Shown one piece after another: positions 43,621-56,350 of a DNA stretch of 64,000 nt (position 1 is the first letter of the stretch; each line of letters starts with the position of its first letter). This DNA comes from Cladochytrium replicatum (lineage: Eukaryota > Chytridiomycota > Chytridiomycetes > Cladochytriales > Cladochytriaceae), in the NCBI GenBank assembly GCA_025526935.1, contig JAHLKD010000074.1, positions 186,001 through 250,000 of the forward strand. The letters are read 5' to 3'. The notes beneath the pieces are model-generated. The model saw only the letters and a list, made by a program, of their open reading frames with translations. It was not told the origin of the DNA and made no database searches. Both the position numbers and the translations under genes were made by a program.

Positions 43621-44763
43621 GTCATGATCTTGACGATATCGCTATCCTCCGTAACCAACACATATAACGTGCATTTTGCATAATACATCGGATCCAGCTC
43701 CATATTGTCGATGATGGCTTCCAGCAAGTCTGCTTTTCCCACATTTATTCACGGGAGATCGGCGAGTCCAGTCGAGCTGATATGTGTATGGAAGTGATCT
43801 GGTCAACGTAAACTGAGTCTCAACGAAACTTGTTCAATCAATGAGTGTTTAAACAGTAGGAGGGTACGCAATGGACGAACATCCGCATGTTAGACACTTT
43901 GAATCAGCGTGTTTCTCGAGGACGACACGGATGATCTTGCTTATATCGATTCCATCTCTCAATCTCCGATGGCGTTGGTTCACAACATACTTGACAGAAA
44001 GAAAGAAGTCGAAACGTTCATCGGGGATGTCAATGATCCCATCAATGGATATGTCATCCTTCCGGACATATTCACATGGGAGTATCATGTGGCTAGCCTT
44101 TGGAGCGCAGGAAATTGGACAAGCAAGGTGGTCACTTCTATTTCTTGGTCGGGAACTTCGTGGGAAAGGCTCTCTCGATTGGCTGAAATATCATCTTCCC
44201 AGCGAGCAGCAGCTTCTCGTATAACGCAGGAGTGTCCGGAACAATATGTACAACCGAGTCCGTGTGTTTTGCAATGTGCTTTGAATGCATAATTCCTTCA
44301 GTTTAGCCAACAAGCATTGATCAAATGATTACCTTTTTCCAGTTGCTGGGTATATGTATTGGATTCGCACATCTGGAGAATATGAACCTTTGACGCAGAA
44401 CAAAACGACGTGTATGGATGGTTCCTGGCCCATCTGAACTAGGCAATGACAGGAGGCGACACACGGTGATGGATCAAGGAAGCTGTCTCATTGAAATCGA
44501 AAGCGCTTTTTTCTCTGCCATAAAAAGGATGCGTGATTGCTCTGGCGCAGTATTTGGCTTTGGAATGTGTGCACAAGAAATACAATTTTCCGTGTATGCG
44601 TTCCAAAACAAACAACTAGCTTAGATTACTGTTAGTTAACAGCTCTCTATTTCCTCACGTCACCCGTTCAAACATAAAAGTCTTGAGTATTTCCAGTGGC
44701 AGCATCCACTCTGGTAATGCGCGAAATTTGCCTCCTACCACGCCACCCCCCGGACTTTTCGCC
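43621..44763. other. Intergenic with one gene-like fragment
   Basis: On the minus strand about 44260-44140 reads VVHIVPDTPALYEKLLLAGK and 44090-43860 reads DISIDGIIDIPDERFDFFLS, both plausible coding fragments without a start or linkage. Otherwise nothing is seen. The last part is the CTR gene's 5' flank. Confidence 0.25.
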
Positions 44764-45240
44764 ATGTCTCACAACCACAACCATGGCTCGTCCTCGGACT
44801 CGTCGTCGATGGCAATGTTCTTCACCCTGAACGCAAGCCCCTCTATCTTGTTCAAGGACTGGGTCCCAACCTCACGATTCGACTACTTCCTGGTCTTCTT
44901 CACGATGGCAGGCATGGGCATAATCGTCGAAGCTCTCGGCTATCTCCGCCCGCGCGTTCCGGCTAAAATTGGTGCTTCTCGACCAAAGGACTCTCTTACC
45001 GAAAAGTGGTGGTCACCAGCGACGTCACCTGACGTCTGGAAACGCTCCCTCGCCAAGTTCGCACTCAGGCTGTTGGAAGTAGGCGGCTCTTATCTCCTCA
45101 TGTTGGCGGCAATGAGCTTCGACTTAGTGGTCGTCGTCTCAGTGATCCTCGGTTTGGGCATCGGATACGCATGCTTTCTTCCGGTCACTAGAAGACCTGG
45201 CGAGATCGTCAGTGCTACAGCAGCTTCTCATGGGTGCTGA
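44764..45240 (+). CDS. CTR-type copper transporter
   Basis: Trimeric copper(I) channel of the plasma or vacuolar membrane; 158 residues, a single exon here, in the usual size range. The N-terminus starts MSHNHNHGSSSD and has a Met cluster SMAMFF for copper capture. The first membrane helix is in FDYFLVFFTMAGMGIIVEAL, followed by a cytosolic loop rich in charged residues. The second helix is LLMLAAMSFDLVVVVSVILG, holding the family M-x-x-x-M selectivity motif (MLAAM), and the third has GLGIGYACF with the conserved G-x-x-x-G. The first in-frame ATG (44764) was taken as start. Confidence 0.85.
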   Translation: MSHNHNHGSSSDSSSMAMFFTLNASPSILFKDWVPTSRFDYFLVFFTMAGMGIIVEALGYLRPRVPAKIGASRPKDSLTEKWWSPATSPDVWKRSLAKFALRLLEVGGSYLLMLAAMSFDLVVVVSVILGLGIGYACFLPVTRRPGEIVSATAASHGC

Positions 45241-45317
45241 GTGTGTCTCATTCTTTTATGTATAGTCCAGTGATTCATCTATGTAATACCACTATGCTGT
45301 GATTCTTTGGTTGAACT

Positions 45318-46058
45318 TTAATTGCCCCGATGAGCCTTAAACGCAGCTGCGATTGATACTCCAGCCCTGATGTCCACCATACACATTCCATCTGCTGCAA
45401 TCGACTTTTGACAAAGCGCAACCACTTCTTCCACCTTGTTTGCAGGAACTCTCACGACTCCGTCCCTGTCCGCAACGATCCAGTCTCCCTCGTTTATGAC
45501 CACGGGAAAATGCGTCTCCTGCGCCAAAGTAACAGGCTGACCAACTTCCGCAAGCCGAACGAAGCCCCCCGCTCCGTGCACCGACGTCGCAGAAGCAAAT
45601 ACCGGCAATGGCGGGTCCTCAGCGCCGATCTCGTCAAGCTCGTCCAGATCTCTGCATCGTCCCTCGATCACAACACCTCGTACTCCCCGAACACGTGCTC
45701 GTGCTGCCATCAGCCCGCCAAAAACAGCGTTGGGCTGAACCCTCGGTACCTGCAAGACCAGAATGGATCCTTCCGGAGCAAAATCGACATGAGGCGAAGG
45801 AGACGGTCCTTCCGTTGATACGAATGTCGGGGTAGCGGTGTCCGAAGCGGCAACGAAACGGGCAGTGTGAGCACGGCCAAGAACCCTGCGCGCAGCATCC
45901 AAGGTCTCTCGCGACGTCTTCAGCTCGACAGTCGAGATGAACGACGGGATGCCCAGTTTCTGCAGAGCATCGGCAATGTCGCAGGTGGGAAAGTCAGGGA
46001 CAACCATGGCAATGAGCGGCGCAGTAGTTTCCACACCCGGCCGTATCTTCCTTTTCAT
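45318..46058 (-). CDS. RraA-like protein (4-hydroxy-4-methyl-2-oxoglutarate/oxaloacetate aldolase type)
   Basis: 246-residue RraA-fold protein. Related fungal proteins such as yeast Yer010c are divalent-metal aldolases/decarboxylases acting on HMG-type oxo acids; in bacteria the fold regulates RNase E. The motif FGGLMAARARVRGVRGVVIE followed by GRCRDLDEL is the active-site G-x-L-x(20)-R-D signature, with Asp for the metal. GDWIVADRDGVVRVPANKVE is the second hallmark. No intron. It converges with the CTR gene, with 77 bases between stop codons. Confidence 0.85.
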   Translation of the reverse strand: MKRKIRPGVETTAPLIAMVVPDFPTCDIADALQKLGIPSFISTVELKTSRETLDAARRVLGRAHTARFVAASDTATPTFVSTEGPSPSPHVDFAPEGSILVLQVPRVQPNAVFGGLMAARARVRGVRGVVIEGRCRDLDELDEIGAEDPPLPVFASATSVHGAGGFVRLAEVGQPVTLAQETHFPVVINEGDWIVADRDGVVRVPANKVEEVVALCQKSIAADGMCMVDIRAGVSIAAAFKAHRGN

Positions 46059-46489
46059 CCTTCAATAACCCACGAAACATCAGACTCGTTCTCAAAGAGC
46101 TATCTTCCACAAACCTTCAGATCCTCTTCATTGTACACCCCAATGTCCAGATTCACCAATCGCAGCGTGATAATGAACACGAAACAGCAGGATCACAAAG
46201 CGAATTGATGATGGAGTACCAATGCACATCCGCACTCTGCGATCGCACGTACGGCTCCCAACGATTCAGCTATCCGAGAGACTTACCTTGTTAGAATACA
46301 GGCTATGCGTTCCTGTTCGTGGGTAAGCTCTTTATAATGCGCTCGAGATCGTTTCAACGATACTGCAGACAGTGACCCAATGCAGAGTACCAAGGAGTTT
46401 ATTGATAGGGAAAAACTCGTACTTAAACAAGTGCGGGTGAAACAACCCTCCAACCTTCCATGATTCAAAGTTGGAACAATAAACGATAA
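46059..46489. other. Intergenic
   Basis: Upstream flank of the RraA-like gene. No coding signal recognised. Confidence 0.3.
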
Positions 46490-46884
46490 GTAAACAAAAA
46501 CATAATAATGAATGTTCTACAGTTTGTGCTCTGGAGGTCTTGGATGACGTACGAACGGGAGCTCATCATAAGCGTACGGACCGACAATTCGATAAAGAAC
46601 GGAGTGAAACGCCGATCACGCCAGATACCGATCAATTGGGTTTTGTCCGAGAATAGTTTTTGTTCACATAAAGCGGGACCTCTCCACCTTCGGGATAGCC
46701 TCTCGGATTAATTGAGAGGTGGAATGCGCTCACTAATGATGCTGTGAAAACAAGTATATATGATCCAAATTGGCAAAACATCGCGTTTTGTTCACGTCCA
46801 AAGCGCAACAACAGCTGAATGCTCTTTTTGTTAAGGCAAAAATATTCAATACGAAACATAGCTAGCATCCTGCTGCAGCCAAGT
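46490..46884 (-). pseudogene. TM9SF/EMP70 N-terminal fragment
   Basis: The minus strand reads LVFTASLVSAFHLSINPRGY then PEGGEVPLYVNK, matching the start of nonaspanin (TM9SF) proteins: signal peptide, F-x-L-P-G-x-x-P-x-x-F-x-x-G-x-x-V-x-L-x-V-N-K. After a frame break the segment VGPYAYDELPFVRHPRPPEH follows, as in the next lumenal motif (x-Y-Y-x-L-P-F-C), then a stop. The remaining about 500 residues, including nine membrane helices, are absent. Probably a truncated gene duplicate. The flanking CAP-H remnant overlaps its upstream side. Confidence 0.45.
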
Positions 46885-48330
<1,446 letters not shown>

Positions 48331-48649
48331 TCATGAGATTACAACCCGCCGAGCAAAAGGATAAGCCGATGGTGATAAATCTGAACTGGAGTCGTCCTGT
48401 TCATGTTTACAACATCTGCAATCGATTTTAGATACTTTCCGGAAATTAGAGAGCATCCACTTATAGTTGATTAAGAAACTCAAGGAGGAGCAACACCGGT
48501 CAGAACCGAGGTATGTCAAAACAAATTAAACATACCCCTATCAAATGGACATCAGTAAATTCGGTGATAAGACCAATTAGATCAGCTTACGATGAAATGC
48601 TGAAGAGAGCAAGTTCAAGAAGAAGTGAAATATTCAAGGATCAGAGGGC

Positions 48650-49350
48650 TCCAACTTTCATTTGTCTTGTATATGTACCTTTGTCCACACATAGAACATC
48701 TTTGTCACGGCAGTCGCAATATCCATAAACTGTATGTATTTCGCCGTCTTGTTCTGTGGTTCGCAATCCTGCTGACATTTAGGCCAGAATTTGCGGATTG
48801 CGTAGGGGAAGAAGACAAATACGATTTCGATTATCGGGAAGTTGTGCACAAAAAGTCGATATCCGACCGCGGTTAGGTACAGGCACGCGAGTAGACCAAT
48901 GAGAGCAAAGAAGGAGTTCTATTGTGATGCGATTGAAGGCGAGCTTATGAGCTCTACTGTTACCACTAAACCTCAAGCACAAAATGGTACCTGACTGTCG
49001 TCTTGTCCGAATTATCCCTTTCATGATCAACATCAGAATGGATACTATGAAGGATGATCCAACACCCACCTGATCTCCATCAACGTCCTTATGCAGAAAT
49101 GTTAATGTAAGGGCTGCAGCGATCTACTGGATTAGGCCGACCATGTGGAACGACCAGGGAAGAATGGATCTCGAGACCCGCTCGTAGTCGTAAAGTACAG
49201 ATAAAGTATTGAATCAGGTAAATCAACCCAAAAAGTCGGTGAGAGATGAACTTGTACGAAAAAAAACAGAGCCAAAAGGGAATGCAATTTGTTCGATCCT
49301 TGTGGCTCGGCTTCTTTGCTGCAGCTGCTGTCGACAAGCGAGGTGTGCCA
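48650..49350 (-). CDS. Unidentified multi-pass membrane protein, exons incomplete
   Basis: Minus-strand segments with membrane-helix character sit next to plausible splice sites: 49275-49210 (NCIPFWLCFFSYKF, FGLIYLIQYFI), 49130-49010 (IAAALTLTFLHKDVDGDQVG then VGSSFIVSILMLIMKG) and 48920-48660 (SFFALIGLLACLYLTAVGYR, LFVHNFPIIEIVFVFFPYAI, then RKFWPKC and a hydrophilic end with DIATAVTKMFYVWTKVH). Four or more hydrophobic helices are likely. No start codon or family was secured, and part may be decayed. Confidence 0.35.
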
Positions 49351-49921
49351 TCTTGCGCGGATGATTAGGTTTAGGATAAGGTTGTTCGTTGCCGGACTCC
49401 CGCGAAATCGATATCCGCAGCTGGAAGAGGTGGAGGAAACATGCTTTCGGCTAAGAAAACCGAAACCAAGATGAGATCCAACGATAGGTAAGCGAAAGCA
49501 CACTAGATACAAGCCATCAGAAAAAAATTGCCTTGTTCTCTAAAAGAGAATGTTGGCTTCTTACTTTTCAAACCTCGGATGCCGTCATCTGCGTTACTTA
49601 TCAATGCCACACTAGATATTAGTTTTCATAGTGCAAATGGGCATTATTCTATTTACATTAAAAATGTCTCCTCAAATTTGTTCAACAAGAACATTCCATT
49701 TGAACACAGAAGTACTTTCCTTCCGTCACTATACCTTTTGATAGCAGCTTTTTCTATTGTTGCTGTGTGCAAAACTTCAAAGGTGTGGCTTACTCTGTTT
49801 GGTTCTGGCGGTCGGAAAGTTTCGCGGATTGACAACTGGGATCACAACTTCACCAGCTGCCATTCGTGCGCGCAGCATTGATAGTCTCAGAAGTCAGCTG
49901 GAATCAATCTACACAAAAGAA
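49351..49921. other. Intergenic upstream of the mitochondrial carrier
   Basis: No gene recognised. The open frame continues upstream of the chosen ATG at 49922, but the extra residues do not look like a carrier N-terminus. Confidence 0.3.
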
Positions 49922-51228
49922 ATGTCGCCGGCACTATCTTCCAGAGGCGGGAGGGATGTGCCATACATCCCACAAATGATCGGCTCCAGTATCTCAGGTT
50001 TCCTGGAGCTGGTTATTTTCCATCCAATCGACACCATTGGAAAGAGGTGCGTGTGTGCTGGAGCTCTGTCAACCCCGAAAGACCCAGTGATCCTCGAAAA
50101 TTCCGGCTGAACAAACTTTTCAACGATAGATTAATCAACCATAGAGGAAGCATATTTGAGCCATCGAAGCCATTCTCACAAGGAGTGGACAGTTTACTTG
50201 GAGTTATGTTCCGCGATGCATACACTAAGCGATCGGATTCGAAAGCGTGGGCAATCAGGGCTTACGCATCATTATTTCCGGGATTCCCATGGGCGGTTGT
50301 CTACAAAGTTTCTCAAAGGACATACCAGTTCGGGGGCCATCCATGTAAGACCACGAGTTATTTTTGTACCCGCTCAAATCCTGATGCACTGGGTTCAGTG
50401 GTTACTTCGCATCTCAAAAAGCAGTATGGTGGATGGTTTGCGGAGATATTTGGAGAGCGTCATTACAAAACTGTTCTGCGTGCCGCTAGCGGTGCGATCA
50501 TTGGAGCCGGAGAAGTGATGTTCCTTCCTCTGGATGCGTTAAAAGTAAAGCGGCAGCTTGGTGTCAAAACGCCTTCCCCAACAACATCCGCTCCTGCTCC
50601 GATTTCCACAGTATCAATGCCAAACTTATCACCTTCACCACTCGCCAACCATGCTGTCTCATCCACACCAAGTTCGACAACCCCACATACCCGCTTCTCA
50701 ACAATCTCCTCATCGCAACACCTCTTCGTCTCATCAACTCCAAGAACGCCTGTCGGATCATCGCTGCCATCTCATTTCTTTTCAACGTGGACCGAACCCC
50801 CGTCGCGATCTTCCAACCTCTTCGCTCTGTATCGAGGAGCCTCTTGGACCGCTATCCGTAACACCACAGGCTGCTTCGCGCTCTTCGGTGCCGCGGCTGC
50901 AACAAAAGACCTCGTGTTTCAACTTGAGGATCCCTCGCACGCAAATACGTTCGAGATTTTCGCGTCCGCGGTCGTCGGCGCAATAGCTTCCATCATTGTC
51001 GGTGGACCCTTCGACGTCATCAAGGTGCGCGCGCAGGCTGCACCGGTGGAACAGCCCGTGAAGGGAACGCATGTTTTGAGGACGCTCATTCGGAACGAAG
51101 GGTATCGAGCGGTGTACAAGGGAATGGGACCAAAGTTGTTGGTCGCCGCGCCGAAAGTCACATTCTCTATGTTTATGTCTGCGAAATTGGGTCCGCTTGT
51201 AGCTCAGTATGTGGAAGGGCGTACGTGA
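49922..51228 (+). CDS. GGC1: Mitochondrial GTP/GDP carrier (GGC1-like)
   Basis: SLC25-family exchanger of the inner mitochondrial membrane. Exons 49922-50046, 50088-50344 and 50399-51228; the second intron is a multiple of three but is called because removing it joins GGHP to LVTSHLKKQYGGWF, as in GGC1. The product has 403 residues (usually about 300). All three carrier signatures are present: FHPIDTIGK, FLPLDALKVKRQ and GPFDVIKVRAQ. GGC1-specific blocks are SLFPGFPWAVVYKVSQRTYQ, FGGHP, EIFGERHYKTVLRAASGAII and NTTGCFALFGAAAATKD. A Ser/Thr/Pro-rich insert of about 85 residues (from PSPTTSAPAPISTVS) follows the second signature in the matrix loop, which is unusual. Confidence 0.85.
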
Positions 51229-51399
51229 GTTGAGAAAGGCGATGACGAAGAATTGCGAAAGCTGCCGAATGACACCTGTTAACCTTTCTCTTAATCCGAG
51301 TTGCATTGTTCTGTTGTGGTTATCTGTTCTTACTGCTATAGACCAATTTTTGCATTTGATAGATAGATCAAACCTGATCAATTATGTATTCTGACCCCA

Positions 51400-52437
51400 C
51401 TAATACTGTAAGACAATACCACAGTGCAAGATTCGCTGGGTTGACAATGCGAAGTGGACAAAGGTCATCAATTGCAACATCAAGCAGAAGCTGTAGAACA
51501 GGAGCAGAAACAGGAGGTAACAATAGATCAAGACGCAAACATTCTGAAACATGAGATCTAGAGAGAGTGGCAGAGCCACAGCGACAACACTGCTTGCGGG
51601 GGTGATAAAACAAACTCCCAGACAAGACTGCAGAAGACTCAAGATTGATGAAATAGGGAAGTATGAGGAGCAATTGCCAGTGCATGAGGGTGGGCAGATG
51701 CAAGGAGAGCAAAGCTAGCAGCTATAGAACCATAGGCAGATGAGGCTAATTGGTGAATTTGCAATAACATCAGAAGGTTGGGAACTACAACATTTGCAGC
51801 CGGGAAGAGGAAGTGATTGTTGAAAGGAACAGGTGAACAACGAAAATGGTTTCCTTGGTGAAGATGAAAAAATGACAACATAGAGTGAGCCATATCAGGG
51901 CATCATCGTCCAACCAACGCTGAAACATCTGCAAACTGCAGATATTGAAACCAAAACTGAAGGTCAGGAAACTTAAAAAACAGCACAACCCCAGCAATAG
52001 AAGTGGAACATAAAAGGCGAAGAAATCTACACAAACTTTAGTGAATAAAAGTCCGAACTGGTTTGCAAACAGCAACAGAGGGAAGAATAACATATAAACC
52101 AAATTCAAGCATAGGTCAAACAGAAACAAATGATGAACCACAACCAGAGAATGAGAACCTCAGTGAAATATCAAATCCAGTATCTCCGAAAAAGCAACCC
52201 AAATAATGAAATGAAGGCTTGACAGGCAGGTTTGAACATGAAGAAGCAAAGGCAAATTAGCAGGAATGGGAATTCTTGTGAGAATTACAGACTTCAAAGG
52301 AGCAAAAGAAAAACCAGGAGTTTGGGCAAACTGTTCACAAACAGAGAGAAGAACCTGCATAGCATCCAAAGTAAGTGCAAACAAGCCAAATCATCTGCAA
52401 ATAAAGATGAATCGTATCGTGGTTTGGCAGTATGAAA
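51400..52437 (-). mobile_element. Degenerate LINE reverse-transcriptase fragment
   Basis: Read leftwards from 52437 it shows FADDLACLHL (YADD-type catalytic box, both Asp kept), then in a shifted frame LTLDAMQVLLSVCEQFAQTP and FSFAPLKSVILT, the segment after the active site in LINE RTs. Downstream DNA is low-complexity and frame-broken. It is clearly the same family as 23340-24130, in the opposite orientation, with the two aligned from the catalytic box onward. Confidence 0.7.
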
Positions 52438-52439
52438 GA

Positions 52440-53377
52440 GTGTTCGGGGAGACTATTTTATTGAACTTCATATTATGTTATTTTCCAACCAATACATATT
52501 GCCCACTGCTGCAAAATCCAAATACGAGTGTAAAAAAAATTCCACATTATTATTATTTTTTTGAAACTTCTTAAAATGAATTTATTGCCAGCCAATACAT
52601 ATCACCCACTGGTGCAAAATCCAAAATAAAAAGTTAAAAAAAATATTGGACAACTGGCTTTTGCTCAGTTGGCAGTAGCATTTGGCAGTAATTGGGAAAT
52701 TATCAATAGGTCCCCAGTTCAGATCTGGGAAGCCCGAATTGGCAAGTAATTTAAAATCGAAACTATTAGAGGAGTATAAAGCCGATGACTCCAACCTATC
52801 ATCTGCCGTAATTTGTTAGACTTAATTTTATATTGAATGTGGGGGGGTGTTCGCATCTTCGGTTAATGGCTTTTTGACCAATTTAAAGGAGAGTGACGAG
52901 AGAGTTGCTGGGGTTCCCCGAATCCCATTTCCACCAGGAATCTCTGCTCTTTCCCGAACACGCGCAAATCCCGGTGTACTTGGATTTGATCTCCTCTCAT
53001 ACAGTAGGTTTAATACCACGTTCTAGTCAGCAGTGGGAGGAAGACACTCGAAATTGGATCCCAATCTTCCTCTCAACCGAGCGATCGGTAGTGTTCGAAA
53101 CTTTCACAAATGGCTGTCCTACTTTCCCACTCTGATGCCTGCCCTACAGAATTTGCCCGTACCCGCCCTTTGCGCTTCAGAGCCAATTTTTTTCTTGTTT
53201 TTAGAGGGGAGAAAGCGCTTCCTGATGGGGAGGATGAGTTCTTTCAGTTTCCCAGGCTTTGCCACAAATGTCACAACGGGGTGTGTATGCCAGTGCATCG
53301 GTAGGCAGTATCATAGAGAACATTGGGACCCGGACCACTTAATGAACGGTTCGCTAATAGGGAGATACGGATTTTAG
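52440..53377. other. Repeat-derived stretch and 5' side of SNU23
   Basis: An imperfect direct repeat (ccaatacatat...cccactg...gcaaaatccaaa) occurs at about 52486-52540 and 52591-52645. A weak tRNA-like block (gctcagttggcagt ... ccagttcagatctggg) lies at 52660-52735. Nearer 53378, open frames exist, including REHWDPDH at about 53315, which recalls the R-x-T-W-D motif of SNU23 N-termini, but no in-frame splice could be found to join it. Confidence 0.3.
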
Positions 53378-54066
53378 AAAGAGAGACTACAGCTCAAAGA
53401 AGGATAAGGATGAGGAGGAGAAGGTGCGCGAACGAAAACGCGGGATGAAGCTGAACCCAGCAGAAGTCAAGCCAGAAAGAAAGTTCCTGGAGGCTCGAGA
53501 TGAAACCTTGGACCTCACATCGAACCTGAACAAGACCCAGGTGGTAACCGTGACTCCTGGTTCATCAAAACAGCCGGGATTTTGGTGTGAAGTGTGCAAG
53601 TGCACGTTGAAGGACAGTGTTAACTATGTGGATCATTTGAACGGAACACAGCGTAAGTCGGGACTTTTACAGTGATGTTGGACTTTTCAGATGTGAATCC
53701 GATCAGATCAATTGAACCTTGGAGTCTCCATGAAAGTCACACGAAGCTCGGTTGACCAGGTTAAGGCACGGTTGGAGATGCTTAAAAGGAAAGCGGATGA
53801 TCCAGCGGAGATAGGTAGGTATTGCAATTGCATACCGTTGATTGTAAGTTCCTCACATCCATGTGTTAGACATTGAAACAAGATTAGCACGTGCCAAAAA
53901 GCAGGACGAAGAGGAAAGAGAACGGAAGAAGGAGAAAAAGAGGGAAAAGAAGCGTGCGAAGAAGGAAGAAGCGGAGAAGGCCGTCGAAGAGTTTGCCGAT
54001 GATGATATTGCCGCGATGATGGGTTTTGGCGGGTTTTCGAGTTCCAATGGCAAAAACAAAAGCTAA
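53378..54066 (+). CDS. SNU23: U4/U6.U5 tri-snRNP protein SNU23 (ZMAT2), 5' end unresolved
   Basis: A pre-mRNA splicing factor of the B complex. Exons 53378-53652, 53707-53814 and 53870-54066; GT-AG and phase-consistent. The first exon here starts at acceptor attttag and encodes RDYSSKKDKDEEEKVRERKR and GMKLNPAEVKPERKFLEARD. The matrin-type C2H2 zinc finger follows: FWCEVCKCTLKDSVNYVDHL, ending NGTQHQ with the spliced His. SMKVTRSSVDQVKARLEML is a family hallmark. The lysine/glutamate helix and MMGFGGFSSS close the protein. The initial exon with the start ATG was not found, so the N-terminus is missing from this model. Confidence 0.85.
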
Positions 54067-54185
54067 TAAGCTGATTAAAAATATAGTGTTGAAAACCATG
54101 CTGCCAGTAGTCCTACCAAGCCCCCCAGAAAACCGACGGTCATTCTTCCTCGATTTGTGTGTCCAGAATCTCAAAGCCGAGTGCA

Positions 54186-56350
54186 ATGCTTAGGCTCACA
54201 CTATTCATCCTCGTCTGCGCGTCGCAATTACTTGCCGCTCCTGCCTCAAACTTCGTCAACGTGAACGTTTCTCGCACTATCGATCTTACCACCACTCCAA
54301 GCATAACCCGCGTCTCTGTCACCATCAGCGCGAACAATGCCGGATCTGAATCGGTCGGAGAGTACTATCTGGCGGTCCCTCTGTCGGTCGTCGGCAAGTT
54401 GGCTTACGTTGGTGTGGATCAAGTGAATGCCGGCAACAAGAAAGTAAAGCTTGTGGTCACGCCGGATGAAGTTGAGACTTCCAGGCAGAGTTCAATTTTT
54501 TGGTTTCATTTAGAGACGGCTCTCTAATGTTTGGATTTTTGCAGGAAAGTGCAGTACTACAAAGCCGAGCTTGCTGAGAAGGCAGCAGCCGGATCGACGA
54601 TCTCCCTTGTTGTGACGGAATCGTATTTAGCTATTGCCGCTCCGTACCCGAAGGAAGTGGAACAGATTAGGCCTCAGTCGCTCAAATTCGAAGACAACGG
54701 TCACTACTTCTCGCCCTACACCAGCGAGAAGCAGAAGACAGTCGTGAAGTGAGTTGTCGATTTTATGTTCTGTGAAAATATTTTAAATTCCAGCGTCAGA
54801 GTTCGCACCCAAGACGTGATCGATTCCACTCCATATGATTCAAAGTCGACGGATAAGTTGACCTACGAGTTCAAGAACGTTTCGCCCCTCTCGCGCAGAC
54901 CTCTTTCAGTTCACTGGACCGAGAACAAAGCGATTCTCGTCCTTGAATCTCTGCAGCGCGAATTGGTCGTCAGCCAGTGGGGAAACTTGGCCGTCGAGGA
55001 GAACTTTGAGCTTCATCATCGTGGAGCAAAGTAAGTCCTTAAGAAAATCATATCTGTACGTATTAAAAACACGTTTTTATCAGACTGCGACGACACTTCT
55101 CTCGCAACGATTATCAGTTCACCGCCCATGCACACCATATGACCAATGTGGTGAAAGAGCTTAAGTTCACGCTCCCACGACAGGCGTCGGAAGTATACTT
55201 TAAGGACCATGTCGGAAACGTGTCCACATCTCGTTTCCGCAACGAGCGCACGAAGTCGATTCTGGAACTCCGACCTCGGTACCCGTTGTACGGTGGATGG
55301 AAGTACACCTGGTTCCATGGATACAATGCGCCTTTGAAGGACTTTGTAAAGTACGACCCTGAGCAAGGGAGCTATGTTTTCCAATTCAACTTCCTAGGCG
55401 GGTTGTTGGACATCCCGGCCGAGAATGGGGTCGTGAAAATTGTTTTGCCAGAAGGGGCAACGTGAGTGGTGATTTTAGAACATGAAACCGGCGACTGATT
55501 TGGGTCTTTTATTTTCCCAGAGACATCAAGGTTCTATCTCCATTTGCAGTCAAAGAGTCTCGCACTCTGACGTTCAGCTACTTCGACACTATAGGACGTC
55601 CCACCGTCATTCTGGAGAAGTTGAATTTGGTGGACGAACACGGAGTTCCAGTTCAGGTACTTTGTAGTAGTCATATTGTGCTTGGCCGTAAATCTGATCG
55701 CGGTTTGCCAGGTTGTTTATAAATTTGACCGGACCAACCTACTTCGTAAACCTATCGCGGTTTCCATCGGCGTTCTCGCGCTGCTGATTGTGAGCATGTT
55801 CTACGCTCGTCTCGATCTCTCAATCACAGAAGTAGGTCACTGGGTATTTTCTATCGGTTATAATGTATAAATCCTTCGTTATCAGGACAAAGCTGCAGAT
55901 CTTCAGCTCAGATTGCAAACCTATCGCAGCACAGTATCCGACTTGGCCAAGAGCGCGTCTCACATCTTTAAGGGGATCGACGACGCGTTCGACTCCTTCA
56001 AAAACAGTCGGAAGGAGAAGGAACGATTCGATTTTGCTCCATTTGAGAGGCAGATTAACGATGTTGTGCGGAGTTTGAATGATGTTGCAGATGAAGTTGG
56101 ACAAACCCTTGGTGAATCGCCGGAGACGAAAAGCTTCATTTCTCATATACGTGCGCTGAGTGCCAACATTGGGGAGCGATCCGGAAAGGTGAAGAGTTTG
56201 CTGGCGCACAATATTGCGTTGCTCCTTACCTTGGATGTCGGTGATGTGGATGAGAAAACGAAGAAGGAGGTAGCGGCTGGAGTGCAGAAGACAAATACGG
56301 AAATTAAGGCTCTGGAAGCCAAGGCCAAAAAGATTGTGGATGACTTGTAA
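54186..56350 (+). CDS. OST1: Oligosaccharyltransferase subunit OST1 (ribophorin I)
   Basis: ER-membrane subunit of the N-glycosylation complex. Seven or more exons between 54186 and 56350. Start MLRLTLFILVCASQLLAAPA is a signal peptide; NVNVSRTIDLTTT begins the lumenal domain. Family blocks: YYLAVPLSVVGKLAYV, SYLAIAAPYPKEVEQ, NNGHYFSP-type GHYFSPYTSEKQKT, RTQDVIDSTPYDSK, VSQWGNLAVEENFELHHRGA, ILELRPRYPLYGGWKYTWFH, GYNAPLKDFV, YFDTIGRPTVILEKLNLVDE and the single membrane helix IAVSIGVLALLIVSMFYARL. A coiled C-terminal extension (SDLAKSASHIFKGIDDAF...) follows, as in ribophorin I. The first intron keeps frame only as GC-AG (54485-54544). No lesions seen. Confidence 0.93.

Noticed and set aside
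49132-49512. Single-exon 126-residue minus-strand gene
   Set aside because: Neighbouring frames contain the membrane-helix pattern with splice sites; this frame has no family resemblance.
52660-52735. tRNA gene
   Set aside because: A-box and B-box resemblance is weak and no cloverleaf could be drawn.
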